A DNA stretch of 25,000 bases, taken from Prorocentrum cordatum. Its lineage: Eukaryota > Sar > Dinophyceae > Prorocentrales > Prorocentraceae. A model generated the notes under the pieces. It was not told the DNA's origin and did no database searches. It saw only the letters and a program-made list of their open reading frames with translations. The position numbers and the translations under genes were made by a program. Below are positions 9,224 through 17,178 of the stretch, piece after piece (the stretch's first letter is position 1; the number at the start of each line of letters is the position of its first letter). The stretch spans positions 291,875 through 316,874 of the forward strand of contig CAUYUJ010000170.1 of the NCBI GenBank assembly GCA_963575745.1. The letters are read 5' to 3'.

Positions 9224-9640
9224 GCATACATACACATAAACATACACATAAACATACGCATAACCATGTGTGTATGGTTGTATGCATGTAGTTAAGTATG
9301 TATGTATATGTATGGTTGTATGCATGCATGTATGTATGTGCGTGTATATATGTCTGTGCGTATGTACGTATGTGCGTATGTGCGTCTGTACGTATGTACG
9401 TATGTATGTATGTGTGCATGTATGCATGTGAGTATGTATGTGTGTATGTATGTATGGATGTATGTATGTATGTATGTATGTATGTAGGTATGTATGTGTG
9501 TATGTGTGTATGTGTGTATGTATGTATGTATGTATGTATGTATGTATGTATGTATGTATGTATGTGTGTATGCATGTATGTATGTATGTTTGTATATGCG
9601 CATGTATGTATGGATGTATGTATGTATGTGTCCATATATA
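8817..9640. repeat. AT and TACA/TATG tetranucleotide tract, inverted
   Basis: An AT-rich run (8817-8900) leads to TACA units on the plus strand from about 8970 to 9240. After a spacer the strand switches to TATG units (about 9290-9640), the complement of the first arm. Both arms include TGCATGCATG and TACGTACGTA variants. The whole forms an inverted repeat with arms of about 270-350 bp. The His/Tyr/Ile and Met/Tyr/Val/Cys frames are repeat translations. If the EF-hand gene is real, this lies in one of its introns or downstream. Confidence 0.95.
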
Positions 9641-9664
9641 TATGTCTATTGATCGTCGTCCAAC

Positions 9665-9972
9665 CTTCACGTCGCCCTCCACCTCCGCCAGGCCCAGGTG
9701 CACGTCCCGCCCATGCTCGCCCCTGACGTACACCCTCAGGAAGTCAAGAAACGTCACGCTGCGCGTGTCGTCCCCGTCCGCGTGGAGGGCCTTGAACTCC
9801 TCTCGGAGCTGCGCGTCCGTATAGCCGTTCTGGAACTTGGCGTTGAAGGTCCGCAGATTCTCAAGGGTTATCCTGCCCTGGTGATCCTGGTCGAGGAAGT
9901 CGAACGCCTCCTTCTGCTCGAGGATCTTCTCCTTCTCCAACTTAAAGCGGTCGACGAGGAGGGCTGACAAAT
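9665..9972 (-). CDS. EF-hand domain protein, internal exon
   Basis: This is the best coding evidence in the window. Counting from the Leu codon TTG at 9970 as residue 1, about 102 residues form two helix-loop-helix units. Loop 1 spans residues 27-38: Asp at loop positions 1 and 3, Gly at 6, Ile at 8, but Asn instead of Glu/Asp at 12. Loop 2 spans residues 65-76: Asp at 1, 3 and 12, Val at 8, but Arg instead of Gly at 6. The 38-residue spacing and the GRITLENLR and VTFLDFLRV helices resemble calmodulin or centrin pairs. Both loops are degenerate, so calcium affinity may be weak. There is no ATG. A candidate acceptor (CACATAG) precedes it and a donor AAG|GTTGGA follows at 9665. It is an exon or fragment of a larger EF-hand gene of unknown subfamily. 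Confidence 0.75.
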
Positions 9973-10008
9973 CTATGTGGCGGAGTGGCCCTCCCCCTAA
10001 TTATCTAC

Positions 10009-10077
10009 CTCGTCCAGTCCCTCCTGCTGGTGCTCCTCCACCGCCTCGCCCCTCTTCTTGTCCAACTGCTGCCGCAG
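10009..10077 (-). CDS. Possible upstream exon, coiled-coil-like, uncertain
   Basis: Minus-strand sequence after CAGCAGTAG reads 23 charged residues, starting LRQQLDKKRG and ending EEHQQEGLDE, then a donor-like GAG|GTAGAT. Acceptor and donor both fall on codon boundaries. The gap to the EF-hand exon would be only 36 bases, and its phase-0 end does not match the EF-hand exon, which needs one base from the preceding exon. A missing micro-exon, an assembly indel or a different splice would be required. Upstream of the TAG the same frame is Glu/Gln-rich microsatellite translation, so this could also be chance. Confidence 0.25.
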
Positions 10078-10360
10078 CTACTGCTGCTGCTGCTGCTGCT
10101 GCTCCTCCTCCTCCTCCTTCTCCTCCTCCTCCTGCTCCTGCCACTCCTCCTCGTGTATCCTCCCTCCTCCTCCTCCTCCTCCCCTTCCCTCTTCCCTCCT
10201 CGCTCTTCCCTCATCCCTCCGTTCCCTTCTCGCCCTCCGTTTCCTCCTCTTTCTCCACCATCTCCTCACCCAGACTCTTTTTACATCTCTTCCCTGCGTT
10301 CTAATCCACCATCCTTCCATCCGTTCCCTCCCCCCGCCTTCTTCTCCTCCTCCTCTGAAA
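10078..10360. repeat. CTG/CTC pyrimidine-rich tract
   Basis: A run of about seven CTG units (10078-10102) passes into degenerate CCT-rich sequence to about 10360, immediately before the family B copy 1 head. No gene is recognised. Confidence 0.8.
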
Positions 10361-10362
10361 AC

Positions 10363-10520
10363 CTTTTTTTCATTCTGGATAACTCCTCCGTGTCGCGCCA
10401 CCAGGCACGCTGTTAGGGCGGGACGGGCGCTTCGCCAAATATTTCTGGATAAAGGCGGATGGAAGGCAGACGGTTTTCAAAATGTGACTCTCGCCGTGGC
10501 GCCGCGCACACTCGCATAAC
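10363..10520. repeat. Composite repeat family B, copy 1 (short)
   Basis: The head contains TTTCATTCTGGATAACTCC, matching TTTTCATTACGGATAACTCC at about 24195. One unit follows, with GGATGGAAGGCAGACGG and ATGTGACTCTCGCCGTGG, matching the 80 bp units at 20150-20400 and 24260-24830. The copy ends at GCGCACACTCGCAT. It is preceded by CCT-rich sequence, as the other two copies are. Confidence 0.8.
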
Positions 10521-10539
10521 AATTAACAGCCACACACAC

Positions 10540-11100
10540 ACACAAGAAGCAGCAGCTCCAGCAGTCCCTTTTTCATAATGGGGCTATCGCTTGAGACCTC
10601 CGTAAATGTTACGACCCCATACTGCGGCAATCTTGGCATCTCAGCGGGTAGAAAGCCGGATATTGCCACGACCTTGGAGGACAAAGGGGCGTGCCTTGCG
10701 AGGCCGAGGAAAAACCAAAGAAGAGGATGTCTATGGGGCGCATCACGACGACGCCCGTCTTGTCCGTTTGACGCCGTGCTGCTGTCAGACCCCATACTTG
10801 AGTATCGTTGAACCGATCCGTATCCCCTGCGGCGTGGCGTGGCCTGGGCCCCACTGGCCGATTTACCCCCCTAGATGGGGATGTAGGTCGTTCCCTTGGA
10901 GTTTCGAGGGGTGTATCCCCAAATGAAGATTGGGATCGGTTAAACGAGAATACTGCGGCAGCCGAAGCAGCTCAGCGGATAGAAGACAGGCCCTTTCAGC
11001 ACGGAGCTCCCGCCCGAACTGCGTTCCCGTGAGGCGCTCGTCTCTCCCAAGGCCGGCGATTCGCGCAGTGAAGGAGACTGCCAGCAGGGACTGACGAGAA
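10540..11100. other. Mostly unique sequence with diverged B-like units
   Basis: No gene is recognised, although both strands have frames of 75-105 codons. Two segments starting TACTGCGGCA at 10619 and 10951 share CAGCGG(G/A)TAGAA and resemble family B units (compare CAGATTGAGGACAGGCC at 20254). They may be old relatives of family B. Poly-C patches are short. Confidence 0.4.
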
Positions 11101-11169
11101 GGGAGCTTGAGACGGGAGGGTGCAGGGTAGCACCGTTGATACCTGCCGGGTTTACGCTCGTCCTGGCCA

Positions 11170-11184
11170 TAGTCGCCCTCATCC

Positions 11185-11223
<39 letters not shown>

Positions 11224-11224
11224 G

Positions 11225-11279
<55 letters not shown>

Positions 11280-11917
11280 GTCATCGTCATCAGCATCATC
11301 AGCAGCAGCAACAGCATCATCATCATCCTCCTCATCACCTCTATCATCAACAGCGACGGCAGCGACACCACCATCGACATTAGCATCACCAGCCGCCTCC
11401 TTCTCGTCATCACCATCAACACCACCATCCTCATCGGTTCCGTCAGCACGACCACCATCATCACCCTCTCCAGCACCGTAATCACCACAGCGTCGTCCTC
11501 GCCATCATCATCAACATCGCGATCATCATCACCAACATCACGATACCCGCAAACATGCTAACCTTAGAATAACATTTGCATCGCCATCATCATCACCGAC
11601 ACGATCAGCATCACCATCACGGTAACCGCCGCCATCACAACTATTACCACCTTCATCTGAACCATCAGCCCCATCACCACCATCAACAACACCAACACTA
11701 TCTCCATGCTCATCATCACCGCCACCACCCATCGTCAACATCATCTGCATCATCACCAGCAGCATCATCAGCAGCATCAGCATCAGCATCTTCTTCTTCA
11801 TCATCATTAGCATCATCAGCGTCATCATCATCCTCACCATCGGCAACGTGATCGTCCTCGCCTCGCCACCATCATCAGCATCGTCATCATCACAATAGTC
11901 ATCATCAGCGTCATCCG
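11170..11917. repeat. ATC (CAT) microsatellite, left part
   Basis: The CAT/ATC run is nearly pure at 11180-11290, then degenerates into ATC, ACC and AGC triplets until the insertion at 11926. A short non-repeat gap lies near 11550-11577. Poly-His, poly-Ile, poly-Ser and minus-strand poly-Asp/Met frames are all translations of this array. Confidence 0.95.
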
Positions 11918-11925
11918 CATTATCA
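11918..11925. repeat. Putative 8 bp target-site duplication, left
   Basis: CATTATCA here is repeated at 13671-13678, immediately outside the two ends of the inverted-repeat element. Because the host sequence is ATC-rich, part of the match could be coincidental, but CATTATCA is not a pure ATC word. Confidence 0.55.
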
Positions 11926-12366
11926 GAGAGAGCGTGATCCACCGCCGCTCTACTCCAGAAAATTCCCCCCCCTCTTCCGCTGGAACACGGGGTCCCCCCC
12001 CCTCCGAAAAAAATCACACCCCCCTGCTGGACCCCCCCCCTTTGCCCCGGGGCCCCCCCCCCCCCTCTACCCCCCCCTGAACCCCTCCGCTCGGGAAAAC
12101 CGGGGGGGGGCCCCACCGGTTCGAACCCCTCCCCCCCTCCAGAAAACGGGCGGGGGGTCACTACCGGTTCGAACCCCCCCCCCTTCCTCGAAAACCGGGG
12201 GGGTGTCAATATCGGTTCGAACCCCCCCTCCCCCCCACCTCCAAAAACGGGGGGGTCACTGCCAGTTTGAACCCCCCCCTCCTCGAGAACCGGGGGGGGG
12301 GGTCACTACCGGTTCGAACCCCCCCCTCCGCCCCTCACCGCCAGCAAACGACACCCGGGTCCCCAC
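11926..12366. repeat. Left terminal inverted repeat
   Basis: A C-tract-rich outer part is followed by four to five subunits of about 50-60 bp. Each has the form CGAGAACCGGGGGG, GTCACTACCGGTTCGAACC and a poly-C tract, near 12116, 12165, 12212, 12262 and 12310. GGTTCGAACC is itself a palindrome. Poly-C and poly-G lengths vary and may be unreliable in the assembly. Confidence 0.75.
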
Positions 12367-13287
12367 CACCGTCCGCACCACATCCCCCACTGACTGCTGT
12401 CCCCAGCACCACTGTCCTCACCACCACTGTCCCCACTGTTCCCACCACGGTCCCCACTGTCCCCACCAGTGCCCCAACCACTGTCGCACTGTCCCCACTG
12501 TCCCCACCACTGTTCCCACCACGGTCCCACTCTCCCCCCTTTCCCCCACGGTCCCCACCACTGTCCCACTGTCCCCACTGTTCCCGCGACTGTCCCACTG
12601 TCCCCACTGTCCCCGCCGCTGTCCCACTGTGCTGTCCCACTGTTCCCACCACTGTCCCCACTGTCCCGACGACTGTCCCCACTATACCTCTGTGCCATTG
12701 CCCCACCACCGCCCTCGCCACCGCCCCCCTCACCACTGTCCCCACCACTGTCCCACCACTGTCTCAGTCCCCACCACTGTCCCACTGTCCCCAGTGTTCC
12801 CACCATTGTCCCCGCTGTCCCCACCAGTGCCTCCACTTGTGTCTCACTGTCCCCACTCTCCCCACAAGTTGTCCCACCACTGTCCCACTCTCCCCCAGGG
12901 TCCTCACCACTGTCCCACTGCCACCACTGTTCCCAAGACTGTCCCACTCACTGTCCCCACTGTCCACGCCGCTGTCCCACTGTGCTGTCCCACTGTCCCC
13001 ACTGTCCCCACCACTGTCCCACTGACCCCACCACTCTCCACACCTCTCTCCCCACTGTACTACTGTCCCATCACCGTCTTCACCACCGCCTTCACCACTG
13101 TCCCCACCACTACCGTCCCCACCAATGTCCCACTGTCCCCACCACTGTCCCGCTGTCCCCTCCCCACTGTCCCCACCACCACCTTCCCCACCACTGTCCG
13201 CACCACTGTCCCACTGTCCCCGCACCACTGTCCCCACCACCACCGTTCCCACCACTGTCCTAGTATCCCCACCACTGTCCAAGTGCC
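12367..13287. repeat. Core minisatellite of CCCCACCACTGTC words
   Basis: About 920 bp of degenerate 9-12 bp units, CCCCACTGT and CCCCACCACTGT. The plus strand is strongly C-rich and the minus strand has regularly spaced GGGG tracts. Plus frames read Cys/Pro/His/Thr-rich and minus frames Gly/Trp/Asp/Ser-rich, with no stops for long distances. This is expected from the repeat and does not demonstrate a gene. Confidence 0.85.
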
Positions 13288-13670
13288 CCGGGGAGCGGGA
13301 ATCGTTTGCCGGCCGCGAGGGAGGGGGGGGGGGGGGTTCGAACTGGTAGTGACCCCCCCCCCGGCTTTCGAGGGGGGGGAGGGGGTTCGAACCGGTAGTG
13401 ACCCCCCACTTTTCATGATGGACTGGGGGGGGGAGGGGCTAGAACCAGTAGTGACCCCCCCCCCCGGTTTTCCCGAGCGGAAAAGGGGGTCAGGGGGGGG
13501 TGCCGGGAGGAAGGGGGGCGGGGTGGTCAGCAGGGGGGGGGTGGGGGGGGATTTTCGAAAGGAGGGGGGGGGGACCCCAGGTTCCGGAGGGAGAGGGGGG
13601 GACGGGTCGGGAAACCCCAGTAATACCCCCCCCCCGGTTTTCCGACAGCAGCGGTAGAGCACGCTCTTTC
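13288..13670. repeat. Right terminal inverted repeat
   Basis: The reverse complement of the left arm: GGGTTCGAACTGGTAGTGACC-type blocks at about 13337, 13386 and 13438, then CCGAGCGG, then G-rich sequence. The terminus at 13650-13670 reads GCGGTAGAGCACGCTCTTTC. The outermost 25 bases resemble a tRNA D-arm region and the inner GGTTCGAACC resembles a tRNA T-arm (B box), but no tRNA can be folded from it. Confidence 0.75.
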
Positions 13671-13725
13671 CATTATCATCATCGTCATTATCATCATCGT
13701 CATCAGCATCGTCGTCGTCAACATG

Positions 13726-13777
<52 letters not shown>

Positions 13778-13802
13778 CCATCATCATCATCAGCAGCATC
13801 AG

Positions 13803-13840
<38 letters not shown>

Positions 13841-13937
13841 GCATCAGCATCAGCATCATCATCAGCATCAGCATCATCATCAGCATCAGCATCAGCATTA
13901 TCATCGTCATCATCATCAGCATCAGCATCATCATAGT

Positions 13938-13968
<31 letters not shown>

Positions 13969-14676
13969 GGCATCATCATCGCCACCAGCATCATCGGCAT
14001 CATCATTATCATCATCATCGTCATCATCATCATCAGCATCATCATCATCATCAACATCATGTTCAGCATCATCGTTATCGTCATCGTCGCTCATAAGCAT
14101 CATCAGCAGCATCATCATCAGAATTGTCACCATCATCATCAACAGCATCAACATCATCCCGACCATCATCACCACCACCATCATCATCATCACCAGTAGT
14201 ATCATCAGCATGATCACCATCATCATTAGCAGCAGCAGCATCATCACCATCACCATCACCATCACCATGATCATGATCATGAACATCACCATCACCATGA
14301 TCAATGATCATGATAATAACCATAATCATCATCAACATCAGCAGCATTATCACCATCAGCACCATCATGATCATCATCATTAGCATCATCAGCAGCAGCA
14401 TCACCATTACCATCATCATAACCATCATCATCAGCATCATCATTACCACCACCATCATCAACATCATCTCAGAATCATCACCATCATCATCAGCATCATC
14501 AGCACAAGCATCATCATCATCAGCAGCAGCATCATCATCGCCATCATCATCGTCATCATCAGCATCAGCATCATCAACATTATCATAATCATAATCATCA
14601 GCATCATCATCAGCATCATCATCAGCGTCATCATCACCACCATCACCATCACCATCACCATCACCATCACCATCAC

Positions 14677-14753
<77 letters not shown>

Positions 14754-14755
14754 GC
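13671..14755. repeat. ATC (CAT) microsatellite, right part
   Basis: About 1.1 kb of ATC triplets in the same orientation as the left part, with interspersed AGC, ACC, ATT and GTC variants and purer blocks at 13730-13780 and 14650-14752. It starts with the second CATTATCA (13671-13678). The minus-strand poly-Asp and plus-strand poly-His/Ile/Ser frames carry no gene evidence. Confidence 0.95.
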
Positions 14756-15200
14756 CCTCTCCACCAGATCTCCCCCCTCCCTTCTGCAAACCTTGCGAGC
14801 GGTGGGCACGGGGCAGGGGGAAGGAGAAGCACGACGACGAGAGGGTGGGGAGGAGAGTGGTGGGAGGTCGGCGGAAGGGAGGGAGGGAGGGCGGTGGGGG
14901 GAGTAGGAGGAGGGAGAGAGAGGGGAGAAAAAAAAAAGAGAGGGGAGAGAAGAGCCCGGGGCGAGGCAGGTCAAGAGAGACCGGAGCGACGGAGGGAGGA
15001 GGGCGGGAGGGGGAGGATGGGGCAGCGCGCGGAAGGGGCAGGGCAGCGGGAGGGGAGGCGGGCGGGAGCGCTCGGGGAGGAGGGAGAGGGGGGCAGCTGG
15101 GCGAGGCAGGCGGGGCACGCGCGCGAGCCACATCTGACATCCCTGCCCCTCCCACCCATCCCTTCCTGTCGCCGTTGCGTGGGGCCCTCTGCTGTCCGCC
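14756..15200. other. GA-rich sequence with no recognised gene
   Basis: Purine-rich on the plus strand (GGGAGG words) up to about 15110, then unique sequence. The minus frames are Pro/Ser/Leu-rich and the plus frames Gly/Arg/Glu-rich. No domain, start context or splice pair stands out. Confidence 0.5.
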
Positions 15201-15204
15201 GGCT

Positions 15205-15470
15205 CGGCTGGGGTGTCCTGGATGATGGGCCTGCTTTCCACCACCACCACCATGGAGGGGGAGGGGGTCCTCTTCCTCCTCCTCCTCCTCCTCCTCCTCC
15301 TCCTCCTCCTCCTGCTCCTCCTCCTCCTCCTGCTCCTCCTCCTCTTCTTCGTCCTCCTCCTCCTCCTCCTCCTCCTCCTCCTCCTCCTCCTCCTCCTCCT
15401 CCTCCTCCTCCTTCCCCCCTCCAACTTATGGTGGTGGTGGTGGAAAACACGCCCATCACTGGAGGACCTC
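15205..15470. repeat. Inverted repeat enclosing a TCC microsatellite
   Basis: The left arm (15205-15262) and right arm (15411-15470) are imperfect reverse complements. They share GATGGGC(C/G)TG, then TTTCCACCACCACCACCAT on one strand and its complement on the other. Between them is a TCC run (about 15271-15413). The result is a stem of about 55 bp with a polypyrimidine loop. It may be a small fold-back element or a palindromic duplication of a TCC-flanking segment. Confidence 0.75.
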
Positions 15471-15720
15471 GATGCCCAAATGGTAGCTGCAGGAGCTGAC
15501 CCCTCGGTTGCTGCGCAGTCCTGGCTCGTGCGGATGAGGCGGAGCAGGAGGTGGATGATCAGGAGGCGGAGGAGGTTGATGAGGAGGCTCAGGAAGCGGG
15601 AGAGAACAGGAGGAACGGTGGTCGGCGGGGAGCAGGGGAAGAAGAAGCGGTGGCGACAACGAAGAACGAATCGGACTCCTCGGACGTGGCCGGCGCTGGG
15701 GCCAGGGTGCAATTTGTGTT

Positions 15721-15914
15721 GAGCTTCGCAGGGAATGCCCAGAGCCCCGCGGGCCCATCGGGAGAGAGAAGAAAGGACGGTGAGAGCATTGGAGGAGGCA
15801 CCCATTGGATGAGGTCTCCAGGGTCTGGAAGCCAGTGGAACTCCAATCGTGGATTGGCCATGGACATCACCGCCGCCCTCATCAGATGAGGAGTCCACCA
15901 GGGTCTGAAGCCTC
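15721..15914. repeat. Dispersed repeat family E, copy 1
   Basis: About 194 bp, starting GAGCTTCGCA and ending GGTCTGAAGCC, directly matching 16809-17001. Over the best 82 bases (15781-15862), 66 positions agree with copy 2 without gaps. GGA-rich sequence (15955-16005) follows. A minus-strand frame is shared by both copies over 30 codons, but only 17 of the 30 residues agree, so protein-level selection is not supported. Confidence 0.8.
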
Positions 15915-16027
15915 ATGGGCATATTCCAGAACGAACGCCCCGACCGTAGTGGTGTGGGGGGAAGAACGGAGTAGGGAGGAGGGAGAAGAGGGAGAGGAGG
16001 CGGATCGGGAGAGGGATCACCTCGCCA

Positions 16028-16078
16028 CATGGACTTCGTCGCCCTCGGATGTAAGTCTCCAAGAGGCCTGGGGGCAAG
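16028..16078. repeat. Dispersed repeat family E, partial copy
   Basis: CATGGACTTCGTCGCCCTC followed by GATGTAAGTCTCCAAGAGGCCTGGG aligns with the last 55 bp of family E copies 1 and 2. The 5' part of the family is missing or unrecognisable here. Confidence 0.55.
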
Positions 16079-16145
16079 CCCGCCATGCTCCCAGAACGAG
16101 GCAGCCTAGCAAGCAGAGAAGGCCGAATCCCGGGACGCGCTCCAT

Positions 16146-16336
16146 CCATATAGAAAGAACGGCGTGAGCATAAACATGTGGAGCGTCGCGCACATGTCTT
16201 AGATCCACGAGGGCCCCCTCTGGCGATGCCTCTGGCGCCGCCCCTGGCGCGCTCCGCGCGCCAGAATGGGACCTATTCTGGCGCGCCGATCGAAGAAATC
16301 CGCGCGGAGCTCCCATAGTATGAGTTTATGCCTTTG
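16146..16336. repeat. Fold-back sequence with a 12 bp perfect hairpin
   Basis: GCGCGCCAGAAT at 16256-16267 and its complement at 16275-16286 form a perfect hairpin with a 7 base loop. Farther out, GCATAAAC (16168-16175) and GTTTATGC (about 16323-16330) are also complementary. The sequence between these and the hairpin aligns imperfectly in inverted orientation (GGAGC, CGCGC, CTTAGATC versus GATCGAAG). It resembles an eroded inverted-repeat element. Confidence 0.6.
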
Positions 16337-16898
16337 TTGTGCAGGTGAAGAGCACTATAGAAATAGCTTCCTGGTTGCGACTTCGAGACGCCAGAGTTGC
16401 TCACAATGGCATCATGCCCCCACCCGTCTATGCGACCTCGAACCTTCTCATCCGCTCTTCCACGCCTTGCCCTCCCCCACTGTGCCCCGTCAGAACACCA
16501 CCTCAGCTCACAGCTCACCAGAGGTCCCTGGAAGCTTCTGGAGGCAGCCAGGAAACCCCCAAAAACCAACGACATCCGAAAATCTCGACCCTCGGATGCC
16601 CCCTTCCCCATTCCGCCTTAAGGCCCTCCCCTGGAGATCTTCAGAAGTCTCTAGAGATCTCTGGAAAAGTCTCTTTAACCCTTCCAGAGGCCTCCGAAAC
16701 CCTTCCAGCGGCCTCCGAGAGCCATCCCAAGGCCTCCTTCCCCCCTACAGCAGGCACACAAGACAAGAATCCTGCCCACTAAGTAGGGGCACATCCGTCA
16801 TCGACACTGAGCTTCGCACGGTGCCCCCGAGCTCTGCGGGCCGATCGGGAGAAGAAAATATGATGGTGATGGCATTGGATAAAGAACCCATTGGATAA
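16266..16898 (+). CDS. Hypothetical 210-codon reading frame, doubtful
   Basis: It opens with ATG inside the fold-back hairpin and runs through mostly non-microsatellite sequence. The residues are Ser/Pro/Arg-rich with a Cys-containing segment near residues 20-28, and I recognise no domain. Its last 30 residues lie in family E copy 2, and residues 125-160 lie in degenerate short-period repeat. A second frame (16339-16782) is also open. Overlap with three repeat classes argues against a conserved gene. Confidence 0.13.
   Translation: MGPILARRSKKSARSSHSMSLCLCCAGEEHYRNSFLVATSRRQSCSQWHHAPTRLCDLEPSHPLFHALPSPTVPRQNTTSAHSSPEVPGSFWRQPGNPQKPTTSENLDPRMPPSPFRLKALPWRSSEVSRDLWKSLFNPSRGLRNPSSGLREPSQGLLPPYSRHTRQESCPLSRGTSVIDTELRTVPPSSAGRSGEENMMVMALDKEPIG
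16540..16740. repeat. Degenerate CCTCCGA/AGGCC short-period repeat
   Basis: Irregular recurrences of GGCCTCCGA, CTTCCAG and GAGATCTCT-like words. The texture matches the AGGCCCC family at 8385-8545 and 18190-18400 but is more decayed. Confidence 0.5.
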
Positions 16899-17001
16899 GG
16901 AATCCGGGGTCTGGCAGCCGGTGGAAGTTTCATCGTGGATTGGCCATGGATGTCATCGTCACCCACATCAGATAAGCAATCCTCCAGGATCTGCAGTCTA
17001 G
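16809..17001. repeat. Dispersed repeat family E, copy 2
   Basis: Direct copy of 15721-15914, about 1088 bp downstream, starting GAGCTTCGCA and ending CTGCAGTCTAGG. It is immediately followed by a GGA-rich run (17002-17175), as copy 1 is followed by purine-rich sequence. It could be a small non-autonomous element; no terminal inverted repeat or poly-A was seen. Confidence 0.8.
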
Positions 17002-17178
17002 GAAGGGTGGAGGAGGAAGGAGGAAGAAGGAGGAGAAAGAGGAGGGAGGAGAATAAGGAGGGTGGAGGAGGAAGGGGGAGGAAGGAGGACGAGGAGGAGG
17101 GGGAGGGGGAGGAAGAGAAGGAGGAGCACGAGGAGGAGGAGGAGGAGGAGGAAGAGGAGGGGGAAGAGGAGGAGATCC
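17002..17178. repeat. GGA-rich degenerate microsatellite
   Basis: Purine-only or nearly purine-only GGA/GAA triplets following family E copy 2. Both strands give homopolymeric frames. Confidence 0.9.

Larger units (their letters stand above)
11926..13670. mobile_element. 1.75 kb element with about 400 bp terminal inverted repeats
   Basis: The left end (11926-12366) and the complement of the right end (13288-13670) align throughout. The outermost 24 bases agree at 20, starting GA(G/A)AGAGCGTG. Matching inner landmarks are GGAAC followed by GGGGTCCCCCCC, CCGCTCGGGAAAACCGGGGG, several CACTACCGGTTCGAACCCC blocks, and GCAAACGA near the inner border. The element splits an ATC array and is bounded by CATTATCA on both sides. 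No transposase frame is present. The core is a C-rich minisatellite. It looks like a non-autonomous inverted-repeat or fold-back DNA element. An 8 bp duplication is typical of hAT-like transposons, but family assignment is inference. Confidence 0.75.

Noticed and set aside
8910-9726. Long His/Tyr/Ile and Met/Tyr/Val/Cys reading frames
   Set aside because: Direct translations of TACA/TATG units. Frames are open on both strands throughout.
11120-11383. Poly-His frame as a metal-binding protein
   Set aside because: It is a CAT microsatellite translation; poly-Ile, poly-Ser and poly-Asp frames are equally open.
12110-13670. Possible intact tRNA genes from GGTTCGAACC and GGTAGAGC motifs
   Set aside because: The boxes are in the wrong order and spacing, and no acceptor stem or anticodon arm can be assembled. 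Treated only as tRNA-like motifs.
15769-15880. Shared minus-strand peptide (HGQST to SNA) in the two family E copies as a conserved protein
   Set aside because: About 80 percent DNA identity but only 17 of 30 residues identical, so there is no sign of protein-level constraint.
14081-16030. 649-codon minus-strand frame, the longest in the window
   Set aside because: It is Asp-rich ATC-array translation, Pro/Ser-rich GA sequence, poly-Arg TCC translation and family E sequence in series. It has no domain and merely lacks stops because of repeat composition.
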